In this document: piece after piece, positions 47,001 to 58,929 of the stretch | How positions within the stretch are numbered: position 1 is the first letter of the stretch | Layout: each line of letters opens with the position of its first letter | Origin: Vandiemenella viatica | Lineage: Eukaryota; Arthropoda; Insecta; Orthoptera; Morabidae | Reading direction: 5' to 3' | Assembly (NCBI GenBank): GCA_031002005.1 | Contig: CM061921.1 | Coordinates: 125,766,597 to 125,830,596, forward strand | DNA: 64,000 nt | Notes under the pieces: generated by a model | What the model saw: the letters and a program-made list of their open reading frames with translations, nothing else | What the model was told of the DNA's origin: nothing | Databases searched by the model: none | Program-made: the position numbers and the translations under genes

Positions 47001-48480
47001 AATCTATTTAACTAACATCATACACATAATATTTAAAATCAAGTCAGGTGCAATAAACAGAAATGGGAGTATAGATCAAGTTGCATATACCAATATAAAT
47101 TAGAGATCTCATCAACTTTGGAAGAACTGAGTACTATTTCCCAGAAATTATGGGAGATATATAAGCCTGTATTTGTTCTTTTCAGAAACTACAGATAATA
47201 AGTTCTTTGGGGCATTATGGGATGAAACACTATCAGTTCTCCTATTTGTATTATGCTATTTATTGTAATTATTACTTGTGACTCTTCAACAGTATTTACA
47301 GTTTTACATATTTTTACTGGTTATGAAACATTATTTGATAATAAATATAAGATAAATGATTACTGACAATGAAATTGATTTTTTATTTTTTTTTTATTTC
47401 TTTTTACCAAATGCACTTAATTTCTTTCGCAGAAACATCTTTATCAGTTTTTCCTGTAAAATGTGTGTATATGATGATATATAGTTGTGGTATTGCATTT
47501 TTTTTTTACATTTAAGTCTATACAAAAACCTGGAACACTAATAAAACCAGTGATAAGTTTATTCAAAGCACCTATATATTATCTTGCTGCACACCAGCTA
47601 AAATTCTTTTGTTATACAGAACATGCATGCAAACACAGCAATAAAACAGAGTCTACAAACAATAAATAAACACCTCAGACAGCAAAAATGAAAGGCAGAA
47701 CACACACTGTAAGAACCTTAGAATTTTGGCAAATTCTAGTTTTGCTTAGGCTGGACAGAAATTCGAGAAGAGTAATTTTCAACTTGAAGGAATTTTCCTG
47801 TAATCTTTCCCACAGGGACAATTCGCCATAAAAATCATTTTAAAGTGTATTTATCATATCGCGAAATGTTTATTTTAAGAGATATTCCCGTTTGTTCACG
47901 TTTTAAAACACGCAATCGGAAATGTAGAAATTCTAAGATTTATAATATCTTTAAATCGAGTAAAGCGACAACTAAACTTTTATCACCAGCTATAGTCAGC
48001 ATTGTTCCGGATATGTTGGCTGTAAAATTAAATAATTTGACAAAGTTTAATTAGCGATTTTAATTAAGAGAAAAAATGAACATTTTAATTAAAAGAAATA
48101 TTAATTTGAAATTTATATCAGTAGATAGCTCTAATTAAGACGATTACGAACATATAGTGGTTTTAGTAAAACGTTTTAGCATTTGTCTGGTAATTAAGTT
48201 TTTGAAGATAGATTGTCATTGATTGTCACTGTAAAAATTCGAACGTTTGGGTTGATCCGCTACTTCAAAGATTTGTATCACCACTCGGAAATTAAATAAA
48301 AACTTTAAAACTAATTACTCTAAATTTTCCACTAAACTGCCGTTGTACTTCTAGTAGATAAGTATAGACATTGTCAAAGTTTAAACACTCCTAATAATCT
48401 GGACCGTCAAATATATTACACACACACTTTTGATCTCGCGGAAGCAAAAAGATGTGATACAGCTGCTTACGTCACTGGTT
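44090..48480. other. AT-rich non-coding DNA
   Basis: More than 4 kb with no recognised gene or transposon. An A22 run lies at 45456-45477. The GC-richer patch near 44900-44950 could be a promoter or LINE 5' region, but nothing decides it. Confidence 0.4.
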
Positions 48481-48491
48481 TTGGTAATCGC

Positions 48492-48553
48492 TATATAAGG
48501 ACCCCTCTGCCATCATGCTTTGTCTTTTCTTTTCTGTGGAGCGCTATGTGAAG
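48492..48553 (+). promoter_or_regulatory. Candidate core promoter with pyrimidine-rich start and short first exon
   Basis: TATATAAGG at 48492 is followed after about 30 bp by CTTTGTCTTTTCTTTTCTG, a pyrimidine tract like that at starts of translation-machinery genes, and then GAAG|GTAATC, a fair splice donor at 48553/48554. TTACGTCA lies about 25 bp upstream. No downstream coding exon was found. An AATAAA at about 48792 leaves a solo LTR as the alternative. Confidence 0.35.
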
Positions 48554-49224
48554 GTAATCTGCGATAGTTTGGGCTGGAGCGGGTAGGCGGTTGGTGGAAA
48601 CTTTCACTCAGTGTCGGCCATGTTGGTACTTTGGAATGACAGACTGCAATCATAACTGTTAACATGATCTTATAAATTTATAAAAGGGGTTCGGTCGGTA
48701 AAATTTCTCTCCACAATCTGCAATATTTTGGAAAAGAATGTTCGATTTGCCTACTCAACTGTGAAATGCATTTTAGTAAATGTGACTTTGAAAATAAAAC
48801 TTAAATTTTTCTGAAAATGAACTTTTGTGATTTAGTAGTTATCTTGGAACCTTTTCTAGATTTGTGGTTTAGAAACAGATCTAGTCGCGACCTTCAAGCA
48901 TTTAAGTTGAGTTTCTGTTAGGCTACATGGTCAAATTCAAATTATTCTATGAAAATTGCACAGAACTTTCCATCCACGTGATCTGTTAGTTAAGTCACCA
49001 AGGCGATACAGTGTCAGCCTTGGGTCTTACAACACATTAAGGATACTGTTAGGACATAATCTTGCTTGTGGTTAGGCAAGATATTGTAAACTGTTGTCGC
49101 TGCTGATACTAAGTTTGTTTCCATAGTTGAAGTTGCAGGAATTCACTATTTTCATTGCCAGTCTGTTTATTTATTCCCACAACAGATAATGGGTTTCAGG
49201 CTGATATTTAAATCAAAAAAGTCC
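48554..49224. other. Non-coding DNA
   Basis: Possible intron or untranslated region of the candidate promoter; no coding motif. Confidence 0.35.
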
Positions 49225-49424
49225 TCTATAGATAATAACGTAACTTAGTCCACAACCTGAAGGTGGTTGGAGTCTCCCAAAGGAGGGTGGGACGGCCAGT
49301 TCCTTTCCTCTAGGACCTACAGTTTTATGTGGAAAATTTCTGCAGCCAGTGGGATTTGAACCCTGGACCGGAGCAGCAAATGTCTTCAAAGCGAGCACCT
49401 TAACTATTGAGCTACCAGACCACT
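49225..49424 (-). mobile_element. tRNA-derived SINE
   Basis: Minus strand starts AGTGGTCTGGTAGCTCAATAG (A box; one mismatch from a canonical GTAGCTCAGTGG) and carries the B box AGGGTTCAAATCCC. The body word CCTACAGTTTTATGTGGAA parallels the SINE at 27.6 kb. No clear target duplication was seen; the left limit is approximate. Confidence 0.85.
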
Positions 49425-50985
49425 TTCACTGTAAATAAAAATTGTATATTCCTTACAATGTTTTGAAGTTAATTCTGGTATCAGCGCATAAGCTAAGGAT
49501 GGCACCAGAACATTCTTTAATTGAACTTTGCAGGTCATCACTACATACAGGTTCACTTATGCTCCCAAAAACTTTCACACTTCCCCAATAGTAGTAAAAG
49601 ATGGTTTCCAGCTCATGGTGAAATAAACTTGAAGCAAATGCCTATCATCTAACTGTTAATCTTGAGTATCACTAGCCTCATGACTAGTCTGCACAGCTAT
49701 AGATCGTTGAGAATCTAAGTTCACTTCCTACAATTTCATTGAAAATTGCAAGTGTTGCTGCCCATCCTGAAACATCACACACACGTACAGCACAGTCAGT
49801 GTGTGGTGATTGAGTGCTTGTCTATCAAGAAAACAGCAGGTTTATAACAAGAGAAAAGGCATGGAAAACATTTTCTTGATCAGCTAACTTTCTCAGATCT
49901 GACTGAAATTTTAATATGTTGTTGCCCCAATTTTTCTGAATGTTCTATTCTATTACAGCTTCTGTCTCAAATCGCATAGGTTTTTTTTTATTTATTTAAT
50001 GCGAGAAACTCTATTTCTGATTTCAGCCAATAACTTTTGAAATATTTATTCTCTCACTGATATTTTTGAATCATTGTATTTCTTAAAGCTTTTCCTTTCA
50101 TTTGATGTGTGTTGTTTTACTAGACTCATTTCACTTTGAGTGTATATTTTAATAAACATCAACTATACTTCCAAATCATTTATTTCCTACCTGAATGCCA
50201 AAATCTTCATGAATTAATTTCTCATTAAATACATTTTGGTTTGAAAAGAGATAAACAGCCTTTCTTAGGAAAAATCACATCTTCTAAAATTTATCTTTCT
50301 CTTCAGAAACCATTCTTTATCATCATGTTTGTGCACCTGTCTTTTATGAGTCATCGGACTGATGACATCATCCTACAGCAAAGGTGCAATTTCAAAAGCT
50401 ACTATTCTACTTTTACCAATTAAATTCTGCATTTACCTACAAACCAATATTATATTATTATTCTATGAATTTTTCTCTTTCATTTAAGCCTACTTTCAAC
50501 CCTGTTGCTTAACTTTTTACAAAATTTGCCACCTATATTTCTCTGAAAAAACTATTTCTATTTTTACTATGAGGTCTATTTTTAGTTATAATGTGTCTAT
50601 ATACGTTGAAAATATACTTCCATAGTAAAATTGGAGTTATCTTTACAGATGAGCGATTTTTTTTTATGATTGTAAAATTCTTCCTTGTCGAAATTGATGT
50701 AACTCTTTGAATGAAATTTTTTAGCCATGCAGAACACAATTCAAAATGATTGTAATTTTAAGCCCTATCACTGAATATGGAGGGAACAAAAGAGATTTGA
50801 AATTTTTTGCTTCCTATATTTTATATTTCTTTATGATACCAAAATTGTGAGTTTAGGAGTGATTTAATATTAAATAAATGTTTAAAAAGTTATTTACTGT
50901 ATAAATGATTTATGATTGTCTTCCTTTAAAATAGTTTTAGTGAAATTATAGATATATGACAAGATCATTGAAATATTTACACTAC
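49425..50985. other. AT-rich non-coding DNA
   Basis: No gene or repeat recognised before the LTR. Confidence 0.4.
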
Positions 50986-51611
50986 TGATAGCAGTGGGCT
51001 AGGGTTGGCCTTTATGGGGATAAGGAATACTGGAATCATCCTCCCAGGAATTTTGAAGGAGTAGTTGGTGGACATTTTGTGGAATGGCTTCAACGTGGTA
51101 GAGAAAGCCAGTGATTCTTGGAGCCAAGTTATGTGATTCACAGGAGGGAGTGGATGGGTGGGCGCAGGAGGTCTAGTCAGTCTGGTGCGAGTTGTGGAAG
51201 TGTCTGCCCGCAAACAGTTCATCATAAAGAGTGGAATGACGAGAATCATAAAGGCTTATTGCCTCTGGGAACATGAAAAGGGAGTAGTGTACATCGAATA
51301 ATAAGAAAAGTGTAAGACTATATCAATAATAACGGCGACGTAAGTTACACCAAGACCATGTTCGTAAGTTGTTACAAGTGTGAGTGAACAATGTTTATGT
51401 TTTCCAATTAGAACTGTAGTTGGAGGTTGAAACAAAGTTCCAATTGGATTTTTAAAATGCTGTGTTGGTGAAGACTTTTGATATTATTAAAGTTGGACAT
51501 GTTATTAAACATTGCTGTTTGATTTATTATTATACTACCACTTAGTAATGTTTATGCAGTTCATAGAGAATTCAGGACTCAAGTATTCTCAAGGTTCAAT
51601 TCTCAGAGTGG
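50986..51611 (+). repeat. Left LTR of the Gypsy element
   Basis: It is nearly identical to 58187-58788, with landmarks AGGGTTGGCC near the start, GGAATGGCTTCAACGTGGTA, ATAATAACGGCGACGT and GGTTCAATTCTCAGAGTGG at the end. It carries about 24 bp (near 51040) that the right copy lacks. The LTR would supply promoter and polyadenylation functions. Confidence 0.8.
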
Positions 51612-52118
51612 CAACCAAGATACTAACGGCAAATCCAGGGAATATGCCTACAGGTAAGTCTTTGTTGGCGAGACGATTTGTTATAAAGTGCAAAAAACTT
51701 AAACACCCCTTGCCGGTTCCCGCCCTTGGCAATCTAGTTAAGGGTCAGCATACATTTAAAAAAGTGAATAAGTGTGTTAGAACTATTTTTGGAACTTGAG
51801 TGGCCACGTTCTACAAGCAGTTCACAATTGCAACATTCGGTGGCGCAAGGGGCAGCATGTTTATCTCAAAGAATTTCAACTTCTCCCACCAGTAGGCATG
51901 CATTACTCGCCACAACAGTAGTGCTCGGCACAGACATTACCATGGAGGAATGAATATATGGAGACGAACTAACGCTAAATCTGTGAAACCTCATATAAAA
52001 ACTCGTCTCTTATTGTGCTTGTGCAGTGGCCATAGGATTAACCCCAAAACATTGGGCTGTTTGCACTGTGTCTGCTGCTGAGAATATTTCATTTTCTAAT
52101 ATTCTGAAGTTTTCTATA

Positions 52119-52180
52119 ATGCCAAGTTGCATATGGTTGCACAAGCAAAAAAGATAGGAAACAACCTCGAATAATATTTT
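52119..52180 (+). pseudogene. THAP-like start of a P-type transposase (trace)
   Basis: The plus strand reads MPSCI and, one base later, GCTSKKDRKQPRI. The THAP DNA-binding domain of P-type transposases begins M-P-x-C-x(2-4)-C followed by a basic stretch, so this looks like its first ~17 residues with a small frameshift. The rest of the transposase is not recognisable. The call depends on the element's P-like ends and would be weak alone. Confidence 0.4.
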
Positions 52181-52767
52181 ATAATTAAATTATATTGTAA
52201 TTATTGTTTTTGAAGTGTCTGATAAGTAACGGCAATATTAGGTCCTATCATTATAAATTTATTCATTGCTCTCAACAGGATAATGTCGTTCTCAAATATT
52301 TGTTGGTGTAGTGTAGACAATCAGCATATGTTACTACTTTGTATTTCAAATGCTAGCCTTATTGTAAAGAAGTGTTGGAAGTCTAATTTAAGTGGGTCAA
52401 GTTACAATGCTAAGTTACAATATGGTATTCTGCATACTTTAGTCCCGTTCAGTTTACACTCAAAGTTTACGATGAAACTAGTCGTGATAATTTGTGCTGT
52501 GCAAACTATTAAACATGATGAAGCATATGTTGTTGTTACCTGAAATTTAGTTCGAGATGCATTTCATGTGTTTAGGAGTGTCTACATACTTTGATTTTGT
52601 AGCGACAATATTAATGGAAATCTGGGTAGGTAGAAATCAGCCTGTACCATGAGGGACAAACAATTTATTATTAGTTATTAGTAATTTCATGAGCACCATG
52701 TTAGTGACACAATGTGTATCACGTATCGCAGTGTATACTACTCCCATTTAAGCTTCTGACCTTTGGA

Positions 52768-53110
52768 GACAGTATATCTCGAGAACTAAACAAGATATCG
52801 AAATTTTTTAATGTTTAGCCTACTTTCAATTTGTCTTGTCATGTTACATAAGAATATATTATCAAATTTGACTTTGGGGATATTTGTCTTATGAATTTCA
52901 ATCTAAAACACCTCACTTTTAAGACAGTATATCTCGAGAACTAAGCGAGAATTCGAAAATTTGTATTCTTTATTTTTGATTTGTCTCATCGTGTTACATA
53001 AGAATCTAACACCAGTATATCTCGAGAACTAAGCAGAGTATCAAAAAAAAAAAAAAAAAAAAAAAATCTTCATTTTTGGTCTGTCTCGTCGAGTTACATA
53101 ATTATCCATC
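52768..53110. repeat. Subterminal tandem repeat with TATCTCGAGAACTAA motif
   Basis: Three units start at 52768, 52923 and 53009; the middle one is shortened. Each includes AGTATATCTCGAGAACTA, a T/A-rich part and TTGTCTCGTCGTGTTACATAA-like sequence. An A24 run at 53043-53066 lies in the third. The same unit, inverted, is repeated in 63290-63690. Confidence 0.85.
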
Positions 53111-53284
53111 ATCAAATTGCGGTGCCATGGTTGCCCTTGAGGTTTTAGTGCCTATTCCCCGTGTTTCTACGGCCGGCCAATATGGCGACCTCCCCACCCC
53201 TCTTCTCTCTACCCGGCTTCATTCCAGTGCGTGGTAAAGGTCCCTTGCGTCGTCTCCATATATTCCTTCCTCCATGGACAATAC

Positions 53285-53400
53285 CGATCATACGCGGCTC
53301 GAGACGAGATAGAGTGGGAGGATTTGTTTACTTCAGGTCTACGGCAGCTGGCTGCAAGACTGACGGACATGAACGGAGCCAAGCAGCAACAAGGCATGTA
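53285..53400 (+). pseudogene. Possible Gypsy gag scrap
   Basis: Right of the P-like insertion the plus strand reads RSYAARDEIEWEDLFTSGLR and QLAARLTDMNGAKQQQGM, a charged helical stretch that looks like a real old coding sequence. It joins left-flank sequence at 51850-51932 if the P-like element is removed. Its position after the left LTR suggests gag, but no zinc knuckle confirms this. Confidence 0.4.
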
Positions 53401-53429
53401 AGGGCAAGGGCTTATGCTGGGTTTGAGGC

Positions 53430-55230
53430 ATAAAGCTTTGTCTCTGCTTTGACCATAGATTACCTAGGATAATGTCAGCTCTGGCTTTGCTATATTGAAA
53501 AGGTCGGCACTTAGTTTAAATAGTCTCAAACTAAGAAAGGGTATTAGCAAATAAAGTTCACAAGTTTATTGTTGGTTAAAATCATTATATTCTTGAAAGA
53601 TCTTGCAAAGACATTAACTGAACAGGCATCAGACAAATTCACTGAAGATATATACTAGCATGTCCGATTAACCGATTCGAGCCAGACCACACCCCAAAGT
53701 TCAGGTACAATTAATAATCACTTGAAAGTATGCAAAAGTTCGTCACACGCTTCTACTATTCAGCTGGTTTGAAAACTACCGGCACTTAGGTGATCCCGAG
53801 GCCCCACATTGCGTAATACTACTTACTGCTACATTGTAATAAACTTAAATACGCGATCCTACATGATGGTAAAATAAAAGCTTGTACAGTAGTGCTTGAT
53901 ATGAAACTTCCTGGCCTATTGAGCTACATGCTGTCGCACTCACGGTTTCTGAAAGACTGCCCGACTACTACTGCGCGAGACTGTTATGCGCACAGTCTCT
54001 CTAAGACTGGGGGCGAGGGAGGGTTCTAGGCGGCTATCTGCGCTCACACGAACCGTGGGAACGCCGGTCACCTCATCGTACACATGAGAAACTTCTGGAA
54101 AGCTGATCAGATATCAAATTTCACGCCTGAAAGGCTTGCGTCATCTTTCCGACATTGAACGTTAAAAAATGTTCCTGTCTTCTTGAAATTTTGGGAGCCA
54201 CTAGATATTATTAAAAATATCAAATTCATTCCTAATTAAACAAAATTCGGTGACTATTAGTTTTGCTGTAAAAAAATCATTTCGATGTAATTACCAAGAC
54301 TTGTTAATACCTTTCATAATTTTATTGTTACTAAGCAGAAATAATTGTATTTTACTCCCAAAGGGTTGTTCTTTCGTCTACTATCAAGAAAAACATCTTT
54401 ACTATTATCAAAAGTTAAAATAAGATTCGTAATCTTAAAACAGAATCTAACTAACTAAAATTTCAGTTGTTTTTAAAGTTAAACTCCAGGCGAAAGCTCA
54501 AAGCAGATGAAATAGAAAACACTATCTAAGAAACTGTAACAATCTGCTTTATCACTTGAATTAATATAGAAACTGACTATAGAAATGATATGCAATCTAT
54601 TTAATCTAACTCGTGGTTCTGAGAATAAATTACAAAATTTATAAGATACCTGACAGGCAGAAGGCGGAAACATTAAAGCCAAGTGTATTCGACGAGTATT
54701 TATTGAGTGAAGACATTCAAGCTAGAGAACACTATTCGAATTTTCATCTTTTGTTTTTGCTGAGGGCATAAATTCGGGGTTAAGTGTGACTATTGTTTTT
54801 TCCGATTTGTAATTCGTGACTGAATATTAAAAGTCAGATGGTAGCTACAAAGTAGAACCCAATTAATATTACTGATTACATTTCCCCAGGGTTTTTATAA
54901 ATGATTATGCATTTGTTGAAAACCTTTTAGAGTGTGAGTTCAGTATGGTTATGGAGCTGACTTGTGCTGAATACTCCAAAGGTAACTAATTGAAACTGTT
55001 ACTTTGTGGTTTTGGCAAATAGTTTGTAAACTTCTGTTTTTATTTTCTAGATAACGCATTTCCTATATTATTCAAACACATTCCTTTCGTATTTGAATAT
55101 GTAAGGTAGTAGTTCCAATAGCGTATGAGTAGATTTGGAAGAATATACCAATAGTTATGTGGACGTTAATGCAAGGACAGAATCGCACCCATTTTCATGT
55201 TTCTCACCTGATTCGCAGTCTATACTTCTA
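53430..55230. other. Interior Gypsy region or foreign DNA, unrecognised
   Basis: Protease and reverse transcriptase would be expected here but no motif is readable. A GC-richer patch lies at 53920-54080. The region may be a deletion junction plus an unknown insertion. Confidence 0.35.
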
Positions 55231-55442
55231 AGCGTAGACTATGGCTGACAGTAATTTGTCACTACTGGTTGCGGGAATTACACACCCACAGGTAATTACC
55301 ATAGGGGTTACACAAGACGAAGAGGGAACCCCACAAATGACCTGTCACCAGAGCCAACACCTGACCCTTCATTCATCGATAAGGTTACACACACAACTGC
55401 CACTTCTACGTTGGTCACAGCCACACCTGCAAATAGTCACTG

Positions 55443-57287
55443 TTGCATTCCACAACTAGACTAGACTGCTCTAACTGCCTTGCAATCAATAGGCATGGTA
55501 GAACATGTACCATCTATGCACCCAATTGGAACCTTGACTTCTGTAAAGCAACAAACAACTTTGACAATGGGTTAGTAGATAGATTTTTCACTAAGCAACA
55601 GTTGATATTGGTGCAGCAACGCAATATTGCATATGCAAGTAGGATATTAAAGAAATCCGAACGCAACTATTGTATTACCCAAAAAGAGGCAGTGGCAATA
55701 GTGTGGACGTTTAAGGGATTTACCTATTTGCTGCTCGGTAGGAATGTGATCATCTACACTTACCACAAGGCACTTTCATTTTTAAGTAAATGCCGAATGG
55801 TCCATGGACTAACCTGCTGGGTGCACCTGCTACAAGAGTTCCAATACGAAATAAGGTACATGTCAGGGGAACAGAATGTTGTGGCGGACACCCTACATAG
55901 ACTACATCTAGGTTTAGAAGAATATAAAGGGGAGACAATAGTAAATGGACCAAACTTCTACATATCAAAGGGGTTGAAAGGTAACATGAAGTTAGAGATT
56001 CCCTGAACCACATGTGGAGAGTGCAGTTGAATGATGATGTCATAGGTATGGTTATTAACAAACTGAGTGTGGAGGATTCTCCCAAATGGTCACCTTGTTA
56101 CTACCTAAAGAATGGAGTATTGTTCAAGAAAAGACACCTAGACAGTGAGAACTGGCAACTGTGGATACCAGAAGAACATGTAGAAAAGTTCATTACACAA
56201 CACCACAATAGCTATTGCCATTTTGGGGCAGACAAGTGCTATAAAATAATGAACGAATCTCTCTACTTCAAAAATACTAGTAGGTGCATAAAGAAACTAG
56301 TTGCATCATGTAAAATATATCAAAAGATGAAAGTAGTTAATGTAAAAAGAATAGGTGAGATTATTAGTATCATCCCAAGCAAACAAAATGAGCTACTGGC
56401 GATAGATGTTTATGGACCACTACCAAACTCTAGAAAAAGGGGGTCACGCACATATGTGTTATGGATGTTTACTCAAAATACATCAGATTTTTTCAGTCAA
56501 ATGGGCAACAGCAAAGACATTGTGCTCAAACGTTATCAATGAGTACATTGCACGGATGGGCACACCACAAAGAATACTTGCAGACAATTCACCGCAAATT
56601 ATAAGTAAATGTTGACCGAGTACCTTCAACAACAAGGGATTGAGGTACCTTGCACTGCATAACACCATCCACAAGCAAATCCAGTAGAGCATGTCATGAG
56701 AGAGCTAGGCACTGGTTCAGGATATACTGCCATTAAAATCACAAACGATGGGCCCTTGAAATACAGGACATAGAAGAAGTAATTAATACGATCCCCCATG
56801 ATGCTACATCCGTAACCCCATACGAAATCATGTTTCGGAAAAGTCCACCAAAAGTTGCATATGAACTCCTATAATTCAGACCGATGTCTATAAACTTTGA
56901 AAAAGATTGAAATCAGTGCTAGAAACACTCCAGAAACATGCCAGGAAGAGACGAGAAAGGCACAACTTACACGACGAACGTACATTGTATAAGGAGGGTG
57001 ACAGGCTGCTTATACAAACACATTACAAGTTCCCATTCTTGAATCAAGAGATTAAGAAGTATCAACCGCTATATGAAGGTCCTTATATCATACACCAGAA
57101 ATTATTTGGCAACTCCTATGTGGTAACTTACCCAAACACGAGGGATTTAAAGGGAACATACGATGTAACTTCCATAAAACCCTTTAAATTACGTTTTCAA
57201 AACAGTACTATAAGTCACATAAAATCTACAATAATGGGTGCGCTATTATTAGTGGAAAAAAACTTTCATTCTTCGGGTAATATGTAG
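55443..57287 (+). pseudogene. Gypsy pol remnant: RNase H and integrase
   Basis: RNase H (55443-56006) has QRNIAYASRILKKSERNYCI, TQKEAVAIVWTFKGFTYLL and YTYHKALSFL, in which the usual aspartate of 'TDHKAL' is tyrosine, then YMSGEQNVVADTLHRL. Integrase (56012-56615) has the HHCC finger HHNSYCHFGADKCYKI with CKIYQ in place of CxxC, the first catalytic aspartate in LLAIDVYGPLP, and the second in ILADNSPQI after a frameshift near 56490. A C-terminal GPY-like block, YEGPYIIHQKLFGNSYVV, lies at 56907-57287. These would process the RNA-DNA hybrid and insert the cDNA. Frameshifts and lost residues show it is dead. A P/T-rich piece at 55340-55460 may be linker. Confidence 0.88.
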
Positions 57288-57292
57288 TAGCA

Positions 57293-57543
57293 GTTTTTTC
57301 TCTTTCTTTAATGAGATTCGGCAACTGAGGCCATACAGCAAGCTCAATGTGATTATCATAGCTTCCAGAGAATCAGTCATCCAGTACATATATTGTAGCT
57401 TCTAAGTATTTACACCACAAGACGGACAGAACATTCACACAGACACACAACATATAAACACCCATGCCCTCGGCCGGACTCGAACCTAGGACCTTTGACA
57501 TGAGGGGCCAGTTTTCTAGCCCCTATGCTACCGAGGCCGGCAC
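57293..57543 (-). mobile_element. tRNA-derived SINE with 9-bp target duplication
   Basis: The minus strand starts GTGCCGGCCTCGGTAGCATA (A box) and carries AGGTTCGAGTCC (B box). GTAGTAGCA flanks both sides (57284-57292, 57544-57552). The insertion overlaps the stop codon of the Gypsy pol frame. The head differs from the other SINEs in the window, suggesting a separate family. Confidence 0.9.
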
Positions 57544-57552
57544 GTAGTAGCA

Positions 57553-58186
57553 TTTAAAATTTAAAATTGATCTGTTTTTGTGAACACTATAGATTTTTAT
57601 TATGTTTATGTAGTGTATTTTACTTCTTAATGACCTTAATTGAAGTCCACTTCAAACTATAAAAGTAATCTTTTGTCAGAGCATACACAGCCCCAATATG
57701 AAGGTCAAAATGCTTTGATAACTTTTGTTCCAATGCATATGTAAAATAGTTGAATAATTTAGTATGTAATTTTTTCCCCTATTTTCATATGTATTTCTTT
57801 AATTCTGAATGTATTTTTTACCATATACCTTTTGTGTGTAGATATGGCTACCTCACAGGACCTATGTGTTTTAAGGAAAAGAGTCAATATCTGAATGTTG
57901 TAGAGGGAAGGTATTGTATTTCCATGATATGTTAGAGGAGACATGTCATGTAGAAAATGTATTTTGATAATTATATATTTAAAAGATGTGACAATTGTAT
58001 TGCAACATTGTATCGCCAACACAAGCCAATAGGTAATTTTGAAATGTCTGACAAGTTTAATATGAGTAACTGGTATGTGTTGAATATATCTGAGGAATGA
58101 ATGCTGTAAGTAGAGGAGTTTTGTTTTTAGAATTTCAAATTTGTATTTGTGGCATTGGCATTGCACAAAATAAGCTTTAAATAGAG
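57553..58186. other. Gypsy 3' non-coding region
   Basis: AT-rich DNA between the SINE and the right LTR. No envelope-like gene is seen and the expected polypurine tract is not clear. Confidence 0.45.
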
Positions 58187-58788
58187 TGTTGTAGTGGACC
58201 AGGGTTGGCCGTCACGGGGTTAAGGAATATTGAAGTAGTAGTTTGGTGGATGTATTGTGGAATGGCTTCAACGTGGTAGAGAAAGCCAGTGATTCTTGGA
58301 GCCAAGTCATGTGATTCACAAGAGGGAGCGGATGGGTGGGATCAGGAGGTCTAGTCAGTCTGGTGCGAGTTGTGGAAGTGCTTTCCCACGAACAGTTCAT
58401 CATAAAGAGTGGAATGACGAGATCATAAAGGCCTATTTCCTCCGGGAACGTGAAAAGGAAGTAGAGTACACCAAATAATAAGAAAAGTGTAAGACTATAT
58501 CAATAATAACGGCGACGTGAGTTACACCAAGACCATGTTGGTAAGTTGTTACGAGTGTGAGTGAAGAATGCTTGTGTTTTCCAATTAGAACTGTAGTAGG
58601 AGTTTGAAACGAAGTTCCAATTCGATTTTTAAAATGCTGTGTTGGCGAAGACTTTTGATAATATTAAAGTTGGACATATTAGTAAACATTTCTGTTTGAT
58701 TTATTACTGTACAACCACTTAGTAATGTTTATATAGTGCATAGAGACTTCAGGACTCAAGTATTCTCAGGGTTCAATTCCCTGAGTGG
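58187..58788 (+). repeat. Right LTR of the Gypsy element
   Basis: Direct repeat of the left LTR with scattered substitutions and one ~24-bp gap. The end is GGTTCAATTCCCTGAGTGG. It is followed at once by Penelope-like sequence in the same orientation. Confidence 0.8.
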
Positions 58789-58929
58789 TGCCACACAGTT
58801 TTAGTTTCGAGGGATGATTTTTATAAAAGACAAGAAACTCATAGGAACCAAGAACATCCCTTGCCGGTTCATCCACTTAATATCACAAAAGTTTTTACAA
58901 TTTGACAATGGATGACTTAATGTGCATAG

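Larger units (their letters stand above)
51941..53276 (+). mobile_element. P-like DNA transposon, internally deleted
   Basis: The left end CATGGAGGAATGAATATATG and the inverted right end CATGGAGGAAGGAATATATG form about 20-bp inverted repeats. Flanks GACATTAC (51933-51940) and GACAATAC (53277-53284) match at 7 of 8. The CATGG start, 8-bp duplication and a THAP-like peptide fit the P superfamily. Near the right end a ~150-bp unit with ATATCTCGAGAACTAA is repeated. The last 180 bp align with the inverted left end of the element at 63115-63792. It lies in the Gypsy gag region. Confidence 0.75.
50986..58790 (+). mobile_element. Decayed Gypsy-type LTR retrotransposon with nested insertions
   Basis: Two direct repeats of about 600-626 bp (50986-51611 and 58187-58788) frame RNase H and integrase remnants in plus orientation. 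The sequence right after the left repeat starts TGGCAACC, acceptable as a primer-binding site. Gag is represented only by scraps and RT is gone. A P-like element (51941-53276) and a SINE (57293-57543) inserted later. No clear target duplication is seen at the outer ends, so a composite of separate copies is not excluded. Confidence 0.72.

Noticed and set aside
52283..52543. 86-codon frame in the P-like element
   Set aside because: No recognisable transposase motif and no continuation; may be a trace of coding but is not supportable.
57759..58166. 135-codon minus-strand frame before the Gypsy right LTR
   Set aside because: No signal, membrane or envelope-type motif was seen; position in a 3' non-coding region and composition suggest chance.
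50986..58790. Segmental duplication rather than an LTR pair
   Set aside because: The two 600-bp repeats are in direct orientation around Gypsy RNase H/integrase, and a TGG-starting primer-site-like sequence follows the left one, so LTRs are the better reading, although missing target duplications keep some doubt.
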